A program made the position numbers and the translations under genes. Source: Mumia sp. zg.B17 (lineage in GTDB: Bacteria; Actinomycetota; Actinomycetes; Propionibacteriales; Nocardioidaceae). Taken from it: a DNA stretch of 64,000 nucleotides. The first letter of the stretch is position 1, and the number at the start of each line of letters is the position of its first letter. Shown here piece by piece: positions 23,970-37,483 of this stretch. The stretch covers positions 62,001 to 126,000 of the forward strand of contig NZ_JAHWCI010000001.1 in assembly GCF_019550915.1 (NCBI RefSeq), read 5' to 3'. A model generated the notes under the pieces. That model worked only from the letters and a program-made list of their open reading frames with translations, ran no database searches and was not told the DNA's origin.

Positions 23970-26059
23970 TCGCGATCCGGCTGGCCGTCTCGGAGATCCG
24001 GCGCATCAGCGCCGGCACGCTGCCCAAGCTGGCGATCCTCGCCATGGTGGTGATCCCTTCGTTGTACGCAGGGCTCTACCTGTTCGCCAACGAGGACCCG
24101 TACGGCGAGCTCCACCGCGTACCGGCGGCCCTCGTGGTGCAGGACCGTGGGGCGACGATGACCGACGCGATCAACGGGACGACCGAGAAGGTCGACTACG
24201 GGGACCAGGTCGCCGACCGCCTCCTGAGCGGCGACGGTGGATTCGGCTGGGTCGAGACGTCGGAGGGAGAGGCGGAGTCCGGTGTGCGGAACGGACGCTA
24301 CGACGCCGCGCTCATCATCGGTCCACAGTTCTCCGAGGAGCTGACGTCGTCCGCCCGGTTCGAGCCGGAGCGAGCAGGGCTCACCCTCATCACCAACGAC
24401 GCCAACAACTACCTCGTCACCCGGGTCGCCGAGACGATCGTGGGAGACGTGCGGGACACGATCGCGACACAGGTGGGCACCTTCGCCGCGGGCACCTTCC
24501 TCGACGGGCTCTCCGTGGTGCACACCGATCTGACGAAGGGGGTGGACGGTGCGCAGGAGCTCGTCGCCGGCTCCAGCCGGCTCACCAACGGGACCGTCGA
24601 GCTCGTCGACGGGACGGCGACGCTCGCGCGTGGTGCGCAGGAGGCTGCGAACGGGTCCGCCCGGCTCGAGTCGGGTGCCGACGAGCTGGCGAGCGGGACG
24701 CGTCGCATCGCCAACGGCGCGAGCACGCTCTCGAACGGGCTCGACGAGCTGAAGCGTCGCACCGGGAGCCTGCCGGCGGACACGCGCAAGCTCGCGCACG
24801 GCGCGCAGGAGGTCGCCGACGGGAACGCGAAGGTCGCCGCCGTCGGTGACGACGCGGCCGAGGTGGCGGGAACGGTCGTCGACCAGTTCCGCGCCTCGCG
24901 CGCCTCGCTCGACGAAGGCCTCGATGCGCTCGTCGAGCAGGGGAGGATGACCGACGCCGAGAGAGACGCCCTGATGGCGTTGTTCGCCGACGCCGAGGTC
25001 CCGGTCGACGCGGTGGCAGCGCAGATCGAGAGCGCCGCAGACCGGCTCGACGCGCTCAGCAGGGGGTCCTCCGAGGTCGCCGCCGGCACCGAGAAGCTCG
25101 CGGCCGCTGCCCCGGACCTCACGCAGGGCGTCAGGAGGGCCGCGTCGGGAGGAGCGGAGCTCGCCTCGGGATCGGCACGCGTCGACCGCGGCGCCCAGAC
25201 GCTGGCGCGTGGTGCCGGCACCCTGGCGGACGGGACGGAGAAGGTGGCGAACGGTGCTGAGCGGCTCGCCACCTCGAGCACCGCGCTGCGCAAGGGCAGC
25301 GCGAGGCTCGAGACCGGGACCGGCGAGCTCCGGAACGGGCTGCAGGACGGGCTGCGCAAGGTCCCCGACCTGGACAAGACGACCGCGCGCGATACCGCAG
25401 AGACGATCGGTGACCCCGTAGCGGTCAAGGAGGACACCCTCGCGCGTGCGGGGTCGTACGGGGCCGGCCTCGCCCCCTTCTTCCTGCCGCTCGCAGCATG
25501 GATCGGGGCGTACGTGCTCTTCCTGCTCGTCCGGCCGTTGTCGTCGCGTGCCCTCGCGGCGAACGGTCCGGCGACCCGGACGGCGCTCGGCGGATGGGCC
25601 CCGCCGGCGGTCGTCGGGCTGGTCCAGGTCGCGGTCATGTTCACGATCGTCCGGTTCGCGCTCGACATCGCTCCGGTCTACGAGGTCGCGACGGCCGCTG
25701 TGCTCGTGATCGCATCGATGTCCTTCGTCGCGATCCTGCAGGCGCTCAACGCCTGGCTCGGCGAGGTGGGCGAGTTCCTGGGGCTCGTCCTCATGCTCGT
25801 CCAGCTCGTCACGGCGGGCGGCACGTTCCCGTGGGAGACGATCCCCGAGCCGCTGCGGTCGCTGCACTGGCTCCTGCCGATGTCCTACGCGGTCAACGGG
25901 CTTCGGCAGACCCTCTACGGGGGCGAGGCGTGGATCGTCGTCCGGGACCTCTCGGTGCTGGTCGGCGTGTTCGTCGTGGCGATCATCCTGACCGCGCTGG
26001 CCGCGCGACGGCAGAAGGTCTGGACACCGAAGCAGCTGCAGCCCGAGCTCGTCATCTGA
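23966..26059 (+). CDS. YhgE/Pip-family membrane protein (ABC-2 permease-like)
   Basis: A 697-aa protein. One N-terminal helix (about 20-38, KLAILAMVVIPSLYAGLYLFA) is followed by a large extracytoplasmic region of about 430 residues and a C-terminal ABC-2-like bundle of five to six helices (about 495-685). The extracytoplasmic part contains many 7-residue repeats of the kind xxLxxGa (LVAGSSRLTNGTVELVDGTATLARG...), as in YhgE/Pip, phage-infection protein and type VII secretion EsaA relatives. These predict a long coiled-coil-like rod. Function is probably export or envelope organisation. Confidence 0.85.
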   Translation: MIAIRLAVSEIRRISAGTLPKLAILAMVVIPSLYAGLYLFANEDPYGELHRVPAALVVQDRGATMTDAINGTTEKVDYGDQVADRLLSGDGGFGWVETSEGEAESGVRNGRYDAALIIGPQFSEELTSSARFEPERAGLTLITNDANNYLVTRVAETIVGDVRDTIATQVGTFAAGTFLDGLSVVHTDLTKGVDGAQELVAGSSRLTNGTVELVDGTATLARGAQEAANGSARLESGADELASGTRRIANGASTLSNGLDELKRRTGSLPADTRKLAHGAQEVADGNAKVAAVGDDAAEVAGTVVDQFRASRASLDEGLDALVEQGRMTDAERDALMALFADAEVPVDAVAAQIESAADRLDALSRGSSEVAAGTEKLAAAAPDLTQGVRRAASGGAELASGSARVDRGAQTLARGAGTLADGTEKVANGAERLATSSTALRKGSARLETGTGELRNGLQDGLRKVPDLDKTTARDTAETIGDPVAVKEDTLARAGSYGAGLAPFFLPLAAWIGAYVLFLLVRPLSSRALAANGPATRTALGGWAPPAVVGLVQVAVMFTIVRFALDIAPVYEVATAAVLVIASMSFVAILQALNAWLGEVGEFLGLVLMLVQLVTAGGTFPWETIPEPLRSLHWLLPMSYAVNGLRQTLYGGEAWIVVRDLSVLVGVFVVAIILTALAARRQKVWTPKQLQPELVI

Positions 26060-26147
26060 GCGCCCACCGCAGGGTCGGTGCCATCTCACCCGTCCGCGCG
26101 GTCCGGGATCGGGGCCGCTACGGTGGAATGAAGTCGCGCTCATATAA

Positions 26148-26168
26148 GTTGATACGATCAGACTCAAC
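26148..26168. promoter_or_regulatory. HAIR element (HspR operator) of dnaK operon
   Basis: GTTGATA-CGATCAG-ACTCAAC follows the 7-7-7 layout of HAIR (CTTGAGT-N7-ACTCAAG), with a near-perfect right arm and a weaker left arm. It lies 61 nt upstream of the dnaK ATG, where HspR binding would block transcription. Confidence 0.75.
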
Positions 26169-26229
26169 TCATTGAACGCAGGCAGTCGGCGGGTCACAAG
26201 CCCGCCCCGCGAACCCTCAGGAGGAACAC

Positions 26230-28079
<1,850 letters not shown>

Positions 28080-28083
<4 letters not shown>

Positions 28084-28673
28084 CGAACGAGTTCGAGGAG
28101 ACCGTGGAGCCGGAGCAGGAGACCCCTGCTCCGGCCCCCGGGCCCGCGGACGCGCAGCCGGAGGTGGCCGGCGCAAGCCGGGAGGGTGGCGAGGACGACC
28201 TCGCCCGTCAGCTCGCCGAGCGCACGGCCGATCTCCAGCGTCTGCAGGCCGAGTACGTCAACTACAAGCGGCGGGTCGACCGTGACCGTGAGGCGCAGAG
28301 ACTGAACGCCACCGCGGCGGTCCTCGTCTCGTTCCTCCCGGTCCTCGACGACATCGGGCGTGCCCGTGACCACGGCGAGCTCGAGGGCGGCTTCAAGGCC
28401 GTCGCCGACTCGTTGGTCCAGGCCACCAGCGCTCATGGGCTGGAGCCGTTCGGAGCGCCCGGAGACGTGTTCGACCCGATGCTCCACGAGGCGCTCATGC
28501 ACCGTCTCGACGCCGACGCTCCCGAGGGGGAGCCGACCGTCGACGCGATCATGCAGGTGGGCTACCGGATCGGTGACAAGGTCCTCCGGCCGGCGCGGGT
28601 CTCCGTGGTCGAGCACGACGACACCCCGGTGGCCGAGGCCGACGAGGACGCGTCGCAGCCGGCGACCGAGTGA
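28080..28673 (+). CDS. grpE: Nucleotide exchange factor GrpE
   Basis: A 197-aa protein: a disordered acidic N-terminus (1-45), a coiled coil (about 42-80, [33 protein letters not shown]) and a C-terminal beta domain with the signature ending [24 protein letters not shown]. It exchanges ADP for ATP on DnaK. The GTG start overlaps the dnaK stop by 4 nt. Confidence 0.96.
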
Positions 28674-28704
28674 TCCGTACGACGAGGTGTGAGGAGGTGG
28701 TCTC

Positions 28705-29847
28705 GTGAACAACGAGTGGTTCGAGAAGGACTTCTACAAGGTCCTGGGAGTCTCGAAGGACGCGAGCGCGTCCGACATCAAGAAGGCGTACCGCAAGCTC
28801 GCACGGGACCACCACCCCGACGCCAAGCCCGGTGACAAGGCTGCCGAGGAGAAGTTCAAGGAGATCTCCGAGGCGTACGGCGTGCTCTCCAACGCGGACA
28901 AGCGCAAGGAGTACGACGAGCAGCGGGCGATGTTCTCCTCCGGGGTCGGCGGCTTCGGTCGTGCGGGCTCGGAAGGTGGGTTCGGCTATCCCGGCGGTAC
29001 GACGACGACCGGCGGGTTCGACTTCTCGGACCTGCTGGGCGGGATGTTCGGCGGGGGTGGGACCACCCGCACCCGGTCGGCGCCGGCCCGTCGCGGGGCC
29101 GACGTCGAGACCGAGGCGACGCTGTCGTTCGACGACGCGATCGCCGGCGTCACCGTGCCGCTGCGGACGACCAGCGACGAGCCCTGCCCCACGTGTCGTG
29201 GCACCGGCGCCAAGGCCGGCACCGTGCCCCGGGTCTGTCCCCGCTGCGAGGGCAGCGGGATGCAGACCAGCGCCTCGGGTGGCCTGTTCGCGATGACCGA
29301 GCCGTGCGACGTCTGCCGCGGACGCGGCCTCGTGGTCGAGGATCCGTGCGAGACCTGCCACGGGTCGGGCCGTGCGGCGTCGACACGCACGATGCAGGTC
29401 CGCATCCCCGCGGGGGTCAAGGACGGGCAGCGCATCCGACTCAAGGGCAAGGGCGCGAAGGGCGAGAACGGCGGCCCCTCCGGCGACCTCTACGTCTCGG
29501 TCCACGTCAAGCCCCACCGTCTGTTCGGCCGCAAGGGCGACAACCTCACCATCACCGTGCCGGTGGCGTTCGACGAGGCCGTGCTGGGTGCCGAGATCGC
29601 CGTCCCGACGCTCGGCGGAGCGCCGGTCCGCATCAAGGTGCCGGCGGGGACCCCGAACGGCCGCACGTTCCGTGCGCGTGGCAAGGGCGCTCCTCGCAAG
29701 GACGGCACCAAGGCCGACCTGCTGGTGACGGTGGAGGTTCAGGTGCCGTCGTCCCTGACCGACGATGCTCGGACCGCGGTCGAGTCGTTGCGCAACGCTC
29801 GTGAAGGAGACGACCCCCGCGCGCAGCTCTTCTCCGGAGGTGTCTGA
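28705..29847 (+). CDS. dnaJ: Chaperone protein DnaJ (Hsp40)
   Basis: A 380-aa type I J-protein. The J-domain (about 8-76) contains the HPD tripeptide in [16 protein letters not shown] Gly/Phe-rich linker follows (77-125), then four zinc-binding CxxCxGxG repeats ([32 protein letters not shown]) and the C-terminal substrate-binding domains. It stimulates DnaK ATPase activity. GTG start with a GGAGG ribosome site. It ends overlapping the hspR start. Confidence 0.97.
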   Translation: MNNEWFEKDFYKVLGVSKDASASDIKKAYRKLARDHHPDAKPGDKAAEEKFKEISEAYGVLSNADKRKEYDEQRAMFSSGVGGFGRAGSEGGFGYPGGTTTTGGFDFSDLLGGMFGGGGTTRTRSAPARRGADVETEATLSFDDAIAGVTVPLRTTSDEPCPTCRGTGAKAGTVPRVCPRCEGSGMQTSASGGLFAMTEPCDVCRGRGLVVEDPCETCHGSGRAASTRTMQVRIPAGVKDGQRIRLKGKGAKGENGGPSGDLYVSVHVKPHRLFGRKGDNLTITVPVAFDEAVLGAEIAVPTLGGAPVRIKVPAGTPNGRTFRARGKGAPRKDGTKADLLVTVEVQVPSSLTDDARTAVESLRNAREGDDPRAQLFSGGV

Positions 29848-30245
29848 TGAGCCGTTCCCAGGGTGACTTCGTCCCGCCCGGCCCGGAGGCCAAGGTCTTC
29901 GTGATCAGCGTGGCGGCGGAGCTCTCGGGGCTCCACCCGCAGACCCTGCGGGCGTACGACCGGCTCGGGCTGGTGAGGCCCGCCCGGACCGGTGGTGGCG
30001 GGCGGCGCTACTCGCTGCGCGACATCGAGCTCCTCCGCTCGGTCGCGCGGCTCACGGCCGAGGGTCTCGGGCTCGAGGGCGTCAAGCGCGTCCTCGAGCT
30101 CGAGAACCAGGTGCTCGCCCTGCAGGCTCGGGTCGTCGAGCTCGAGACCGAGCTGGAGGAGCGCGACTCCGACGCTCCGCGGGTACGCAATCTTCCTGTG
30201 CGCTTCGACGCCCAGCCGTTCCTCATCCGCCGTACGCGACGCTGA
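29847..30245 (+). CDS. hspR: Heat-shock repressor HspR (MerR family)
   Basis: A 132-aa regulator. The MerR-type winged helix is about residues 16-80 (VISVAAELSGLHPQTLRAYDRLGLVRPART...GGRRYSLRDIELL). A coiled-coil dimerisation helix follows (85-115, LEGVKRVLELENQVLALQARVVELETELEERD). It binds HAIR sites, here before dnaK (26148-26168) and clpB (32790-32814), with DnaK as co-repressor. The ATG shares its A with the dnaJ stop. Confidence 0.96.
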   Translation: MSRSQGDFVPPGPEAKVFVISVAAELSGLHPQTLRAYDRLGLVRPARTGGGGRRYSLRDIELLRSVARLTAEGLGLEGVKRVLELENQVLALQARVVELETELEERDSDAPRVRNLPVRFDAQPFLIRRTRR

Positions 30246-30314
30246 GCGACGTCCGGTGCGGACCGGGTTGGACGGTCCCGGACGTGCCTCCCTGGTGAGG
30301 GCCGCCGATCGTGG

Positions 30315-30320
30315 TGTCAT
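30315..30320 (+). promoter_or_regulatory. Candidate -10 box, leaderless promoter
   Basis: TGTCAT ends 6 nt before the ATG at 30327; no ribosome site is visible. Confidence 0.3.
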
Positions 30321-30326
30321 GGCGCT

Positions 30327-30749
30327 ATGCGCCGGTCTCAGCCCTTCCTCGTCGCCGCTGCCCTGGCAGCGGTCGCCTGCCTGCCAGGGTGCTCGGGCGG
30401 CGGGGCGCAGCCTGTCGCTGCGGACCCGTCCGCCACGGCGTCCTCGTCGGCTCCGACGCCCGCTTCCAAGACGCGGGCAGCCCCCGAGGACCTCCTGTCG
30501 CTGCGGTGCGTGGCGACCGCCGACCCGAAGGTGTGGACAGCGCAGGGCGTCATCGTCAACTCGGCGAGCACGGCCGACTACCGGCTGACCGTGATCGTCG
30601 CCTCGCCCGGTTCGACCCGGGCGGCGGCGCGGCGGATCGTCATCCCCAAGGTCTCGACCGGGGTGGACACCCCGTTCACCGTCGACCGGCTCCCGGTGAA
30701 CCCCGGCTCCGCGCCCTCGTGCCGCGTCCAGCTGGTGAGGTTGGGCTGA
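30327..30749 (+). CDS. Putative lipoprotein, unknown function
   Basis: A 140-aa secreted protein with a lipoprotein signal, MRRSQPFLVAAALAAVACLPGC; the lipobox is LPGC with Cys22. A Ser/Ala/Pro-rich linker (23-55) leads to a roughly 85-residue beta-rich domain with two cysteines (RCVATADPKVW... SAPSCRVQLVRLG) that may form a disulphide. Fold resembles small secreted immunoglobulin-like domains, but I do not recognise it. The gene is followed after 6 nt by the acyltransferase gene, so they may share a transcript. Confidence 0.6.
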   Translation: MRRSQPFLVAAALAAVACLPGCSGGGAQPVAADPSATASSSAPTPASKTRAAPEDLLSLRCVATADPKVWTAQGVIVNSASTADYRLTVIVASPGSTRAAARRIVIPKVSTGVDTPFTVDRLPVNPGSAPSCRVQLVRLG

Positions 30750-30755
30750 GGCGAG

Positions 30756-32684
30756 GTGCTGCATCTCGGGGGTAGGGAAGCGTCACGTCCGCTCGAGCGA
30801 GCGAGCGAGGGCTTACGGCGCCCGGAGGCCGCCGGGCGCCGGACCGGGACGAGCGGCCGCAACCTCCCGCGCCGGCCCACGGCGCGCCGGCCGACGGCGC
30901 CCGGCCTCGACGGTCTCCGGGCGGTGGCCGTCGTCCTCGTGGTCGCCTATCACGTCGCGCCCTCGCAGATGCCCGGCGGGTACGTCGGGGTCGACGTGTT
31001 CTTCGTCCTCAGCGGGTTCCTCATCACGGCCGTGCTGCTCGAGGACGCCGACCGCACCCGCAGGTTCGACCTGCCGTCGTTCTGGGTCCGGCGCGTCCGC
31101 CGGCTCGTCCCTGCAGCCACCGTGATGATCGTGGTCGTCGCCGCGCTGACGGTGCTGGTCGGCCGTGACACCGCAGCCGGTCTGAGGTGGCAGGTGCTCG
31201 GCGGCCTGACCTGGTCCTCGAACTGGTTCCAGGTCGCGCAGGGGCAGGCGTACGCGGAGCGGGGAGAGCCTCCCGTGCTCAACCACCTGTGGTCGCTCGG
31301 GATCGAGGAGCAGTTCTACGTCGTGTGGCCCGTCGTGCTGGCGCTCGGCATCCTCGTCCTCTCGCGGGCCCGGTTCGTCCGTGCGGCGACGATCCTCGCG
31401 GTGGCGTCGGCGGTGTGGATGGCCGTCCTCTACACCCCCGACGACCCGACCCGGGCCTACGTCGGGACCGACACCCACGTCTTCGGTCTGCTCGTCGGCG
31501 CGGCGCTCGCACTGAGCCGGGCGCCGCACCTGCTGCGGTCCGACCGGGCCTCGGCGACGTTCGAGAGCCGGCTAGGGATCACGGCCTGCGGCGTGTTCGG
31601 CCTCGCCATCCTGCTGGCCTACGCGGGGACGGTGTCGTGGTCGAGCGCGGTCCCCTACACCGGTGGCCTGCTCGTCGTCAGCGTGGCGAGCGCCGCGCTG
31701 GTGCTGTCCGCGGTCAACCGGACCCCGCTCGCCAGTGCGCTGGCTGTCGCGCCGTTGCGTTGGCTCGGCGCCCGGTCGTACGGGATCTATCTCTGGCACT
31801 GGCCGCTGATCGTGCTCGCCACCCGGGTCGCTCCTCCGGAGTGGTCGCCCTTGGCGGGTGGGCTCGCCGCGCTGGTCGCGGTGGGCGTCGCCGCCGTGTC
31901 GTACCGGTTCGTCGAGATGCCCATGCGCAGCGACGGCATCGCGTTCACGCTGCGGCGGTGGGCTGCGCCCGCCTACCGCCTTGCGGAGGACCGGCGCCGG
32001 CCGCGGCGCCGCTGGGTGCTCGTGACGGCGACGGCTGGCGTCGTCGTCGCGGTCGCTGCCGGCGCGGTCGCCACCGCGCCGGACCGGAGCCCGCTGCAGG
32101 CCAGCCTCTCGACGGGAGAGCGGGTTCTCGCCGAGGCGCCGCGGCCCGCGGCGGAGAAGCCCTCACGGACGAAGCCCTCCGCCCCTGCCGCGACGTGCCG
32201 GACGGTGGGCAGGTCCGTACGGGTCAGTGCGTTCGGCGACTCGGTCCTCGTCGCCGCCGCGCCGCAGCTGGTGTCGGCGATGCCGAAGCTCGACGCGACG
32301 GCGAAGGTCGGCTGGCAGTACGACGACGTCGCTGCTGCCGTACGCCGGGCCGCGGCACGCGGCGTCCTGGGGCCGGTCGTCGTGATCGGGACGGGCACCA
32401 ACGGGTTCGTCGACCGCCGCGACCTCGACCGCCTGGTCACGCGACGGCTGGCCGGGCGCCAGGTCATCCTGGTGGCTCCGTACGTGCCCGGGCGCCCGTG
32501 GCAGCGCAGCGCGCTCTCGGCGGTGCGCCGTGTGGCCGCCGACCATCGGTCCGTGAGGCTCGCGGACTGGCACGGAGCCGTCGCGGGGCGTTATTCGCTC
32601 CTCGCCTCGGACCGGGTGCATCCCAACGCGCGAGGCGCCAAGGTCTACACCCGCACCGTGCGTGAGGCCCTCGGCGGCTGCTGA
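30756..32684 (+). CDS. Membrane acyltransferase (acyltransferase 3) fused to SGNH domain
   Basis: A 642-aa OafA/PglI-type protein. The N-terminal acyltransferase-3 part begins with GLDGLRAVAVVLVVAYHVAP (catalytic His in YHVAP) and GGYVGVDVFFVLSGFLI, with about ten helices up to residue 430. After a linker, the C-terminal SGNH-like domain (about 485-642) has GDS in VSAFGDSVLVAA and a distal DRVHPNARG. The family transfers acetyl groups to surface glycans or lipids. The true start may be later than GTG 30756, because the first 40 residues are Arg-rich and unlike the family. Confidence 0.82.
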   Translation: MLHLGGREASRPLERASEGLRRPEAAGRRTGTSGRNLPRRPTARRPTAPGLDGLRAVAVVLVVAYHVAPSQMPGGYVGVDVFFVLSGFLITAVLLEDADRTRRFDLPSFWVRRVRRLVPAATVMIVVVAALTVLVGRDTAAGLRWQVLGGLTWSSNWFQVAQGQAYAERGEPPVLNHLWSLGIEEQFYVVWPVVLALGILVLSRARFVRAATILAVASAVWMAVLYTPDDPTRAYVGTDTHVFGLLVGAALALSRAPHLLRSDRASATFESRLGITACGVFGLAILLAYAGTVSWSSAVPYTGGLLVVSVASAALVLSAVNRTPLASALAVAPLRWLGARSYGIYLWHWPLIVLATRVAPPEWSPLAGGLAALVAVGVAAVSYRFVEMPMRSDGIAFTLRRWAAPAYRLAEDRRRPRRRWVLVTATAGVVVAVAAGAVATAPDRSPLQASLSTGERVLAEAPRPAAEKPSRTKPSAPAATCRTVGRSVRVSAFGDSVLVAAAPQLVSAMPKLDATAKVGWQYDDVAAAVRRAAARGVLGPVVVIGTGTNGFVDRRDLDRLVTRRLAGRQVILVAPYVPGRPWQRSALSAVRRVAADHRSVRLADWHGAVAGRYSLLASDRVHPNARGAKVYTRTVREALGGC

Positions 32685-32693
32685 GCCCGCCCC

Positions 32694-32762
32694 GTCCGCG
32701 TTGTGAAGGGTTGCGGTCGCTCTGCGCGCCCAGAACCGACCGCAACCCTTCATCACGCGGAC
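32694..32762. repeat. Long inverted repeat (26-bp arms), possible bidirectional terminator
   Basis: Arms 32694-32719 and 32737-32762 are complementary at 24 of 26 positions (25 counting a G-U pair), around a 17-nt loop. It sits between the acyltransferase stop and the clpB operator. The stem is strong, but no T-run follows, so it may be a terminator or an intergenic repeat family member. Confidence 0.6.
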
Positions 32763-32789
32763 GCGGGCAGGGCATGTTAGAAAGGGACA

Positions 32790-32814
32790 GAGTTGAGTGG
32801 AATCGACTCAACTC
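32790..32814. promoter_or_regulatory. HAIR element (HspR operator) of clpB
   Basis: The core GTTGAGT-GGAATCG-ACTCAAC (32792-32812) is a perfect 7-7-7 HAIR; the symmetry extends to 9-bp arms. It is 50 nt upstream of the clpB ATG and more perfect than the dnaK copy. Confidence 0.85.
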
Positions 32815-32864
32815 TCGACGCGTTGAACCTGGTAACCGTTGAACTGACAGACCAGAGGACCCAC

Positions 32865-35453
<2,589 letters not shown>

Positions 35454-35461
35454 CACGCCGA

Positions 35462-35501
35462 GTGAGCCCGCCGTCACCGCCTCAGGTGACGGCGGGCTCA
35501 C
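35462..35501 (+). terminator. Hairpin terminator after clpB
   Basis: A perfect 17-bp stem with a 6-nt loop begins 8 nt after the clpB stop codon. It lacks a clear T-run, as is common in high-GC actinobacteria. Confidence 0.7.
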
Positions 35502-35542
35502 CGCCTGCTGGTGCGCTGACGGCCGCGTGATGGGATAGCCCC

Positions 35543-36676
35543 ATGGCCAACGCGACGACAGCACGTCCCCAGAAGGTGACGATGGCCTGCCTGGCGGCGG
35601 GTGTCGCCTCCGCGATCGTGCTGGTCAGCATCGTGTCGACGTTGTCGAACTGGGGCTCGATCGAGGTCCGCGAGCAGATCGAGGACGCGCTCGCGGCAGG
35701 ACCGGCCGACGGTGCGATCTCGGTCGACCAGGCGCTCGGATGGCTGCGCGGCGTGCTCATGGGCGCCGGAGCGCTGTCCGCGGCGGCGATCGTCTTGGCG
35801 ATCTGGACGGCCAAGCGTCACCGCGGTGCGCGGATCGGTCTGACCGTCCTCGCCGTGCTCTCGAGCCTCGCCTTCCTCGTCGCCGGGGCAGCGGGCATCG
35901 TCCCGGCGCTCCTCGGGGTGATGGTGGTCGTGTTCCTGTGGGGCAGAGAGAGTCGTGCCTGGTTCGCCGGAGAGGCTCCCGCCGAGACCACGTCGCAGCA
36001 ACATCGGCCTGTGGACCCTCCGGGCCCTCCGACGCCTGTGCTGCCCACGTCGCAGACCCAGGCGCCGCCGCCCTCCGTGCGCGCGCCCGACCCGGCGGCG
36101 TCGGGCGGTCAGCCGGCACCTGCTGCGCGTCCGTACGCGTCTGGTCCCGAGGCGGTCTCGCAGCCGTTCTCGCCGCAGTCGTCGCAGTACGGACCGGGCG
36201 CCAACCCTGCGCCGTACGGTCGGATGCCGGTCCCGGGTCGACCGCGCCCGCTGGTGACGGCCGTGGTCGTCGCCGCGGCACTGTCTGGTGTGGCTGCCGC
36301 GGTGTTCGGCCTCAACGTCCTGCTCTATCTCGCGTCGCCGGGGCAGTACGCCGACCTCATCGCCGAGCAGCCCATGATCGCCGACTCCGACATCCTCGGC
36401 CAGCTCGGCATGACGGCCGCCGAGCTGGCCCGGACGATGTTCTGGCTCTCCCTCGCTCTGGCGCTCCTCGCGGTCGCCGGAGCGGTGTCCGCACTGGCGA
36501 TGCTGTCGCGCAGCCCCGCCACGCGGATCGTCTTCACCGTGGTCGCCGCCCTCGGCATGGTCGCGTCCGTGCTGACCGCGCCGTTGGGGCTCGTGTGGCT
36601 GCTGGCCGAGGTCGCCTGCGTCGTCCTGGTCTGGCGCCGCGAGGTGTCGGACTGGTTTCGGGCGGCCCGTCGCTAG
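35543..36676 (+). CDS. Membrane protein with internally duplicated domain
   Basis: A 377-aa protein of two similar membrane halves joined by a Pro/Gln/Ala-rich cytoplasmic or surface linker (about 150-230, 'PPSVRAPDPAASGGQPAPAARPYA'). Each half has three to four helices and an extracytoplasmic segment between the first two. Each ends in a matching motif: VVVFLWGRESRAWFAGEA (136-153) and CVVLVWRREVSDWFRAARR (359-377). The likely transmembrane runs are 13-33, 70-90, 100-137 and 237-262, 298-320, 328-366. No catalytic motif is seen. I do not recognise a named family. Confidence 0.65.
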   Translation: MANATTARPQKVTMACLAAGVASAIVLVSIVSTLSNWGSIEVREQIEDALAAGPADGAISVDQALGWLRGVLMGAGALSAAAIVLAIWTAKRHRGARIGLTVLAVLSSLAFLVAGAAGIVPALLGVMVVVFLWGRESRAWFAGEAPAETTSQQHRPVDPPGPPTPVLPTSQTQAPPPSVRAPDPAASGGQPAPAARPYASGPEAVSQPFSPQSSQYGPGANPAPYGRMPVPGRPRPLVTAVVVAAALSGVAAAVFGLNVLLYLASPGQYADLIAEQPMIADSDILGQLGMTAAELARTMFWLSLALALLAVAGAVSALAMLSRSPATRIVFTVVAALGMVASVLTAPLGLVWLLAEVACVVLVWRREVSDWFRAARR

Positions 36677-36682
36677 CCGGCG

Positions 36683-37384
36683 TCAGGCGACCTGGTCGAG
36701 CAGCACCTGCATCCGTGCGATCTCCGCGCCCTGCCCTGACGCGACATCGGCGGCGATCTCGCTGACGACCAGGTCGGATCCCTCGGCCTGGGCCGTCTCG
36801 GCCATCGCCACCGCGCCCGAGTGGTGCTCGATCATGCCGCGCAGGAAGAGCTGGTCGAACGCGTTGCCGTCGGCGCCTGCCAAGGCCTTCATCTCGTCGT
36901 CGGTCAGCATCCCGTAGGCCATGTCGGGAGCCTGGGTCGTCGGTCCGTGGTCACCGTGGCCTCCGTGGCCCTCGGCACCCTCGGGCACCGGAAGTCCTCG
37001 AGCCTCCAGCCACGCCACCATCGCATGGATCTCCGGGCCCTGGGACGCCGAGATGCGGTCGGAGAGGCTGCGCACGCTCGCGTGCTCCGCCCGGGTCTTC
37101 GCCAGCTCGGTCATCTCCAGTGCCTGGAGGTGGTGGGTGATCATCATCGTGATGAAGTCGACGTCCGCCTCGTTCTGCTTCGCGGCCTTCGGGTAGTCCT
37201 CGGGGGCGACGGAGGCGTTGGGCTCGCCAGGGCGACCCGGCTGCAGCACGGTGCCCTGGGCCGGCGGTGGGCTCGTCTCCTGGCCTCCCGCCTCGCCGTC
37301 CTCCGAGCAGGCGGTGAGCGCTCCAGCGGTCAGGACGAGACCGACGAGCGTGAGAGCGACCGGGCGGCGTGAGCGTGAGGTCAA
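36683..37384 (-). CDS. DUF305 domain lipoprotein
   Basis: A 233-aa lipoprotein: signal RRPVALTLVGLVLTAGALTAC with the lipidated Cys at residue 26, an acidic/proline linker, then two ferritin-like four-helix repeats of DUF305. The repeats carry FITMMITHHLQALEMTEL and FLRGMIEHHSGAVAMAETA, whose paired His and Met residues suit copper or silver binding. A His/Gly run (EGHGGHGDHG, around 138-147) adds metal ligands. The start is a TTG with GAAGGGA about 11 nt upstream. It is divergent from an LVIVD-repeat protein gene, a common pairing. Confidence 0.85.
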   Translation of the reverse strand: MTSRSRRPVALTLVGLVLTAGALTACSEDGEAGGQETSPPPAQGTVLQPGRPGEPNASVAPEDYPKAAKQNEADVDFITMMITHHLQALEMTELAKTRAEHASVRSLSDRISASQGPEIHAMVAWLEARGLPVPEGAEGHGGHGDHGPTTQAPDMAYGMLTDDEMKALAGADGNAFDQLFLRGMIEHHSGAVAMAETAQAEGSDLVVSEIAADVASGQGAEIARMQVLLDQVA

Positions 37385-37483
37385 CGGACGAACGTCCCTT
37401 CGGAAGTGGTGATGTCTGAAGCGTTGCGGAATTCTGCTAATGGCGCAATGCTGCTGGGAACCTCACGAGAAGGGGTTCTCACC

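Noticed and set aside
32793-32864. Extended N-terminus of ClpB
   Set aside because: It would start within the HAIR operator and is not part of the ClpB fold.
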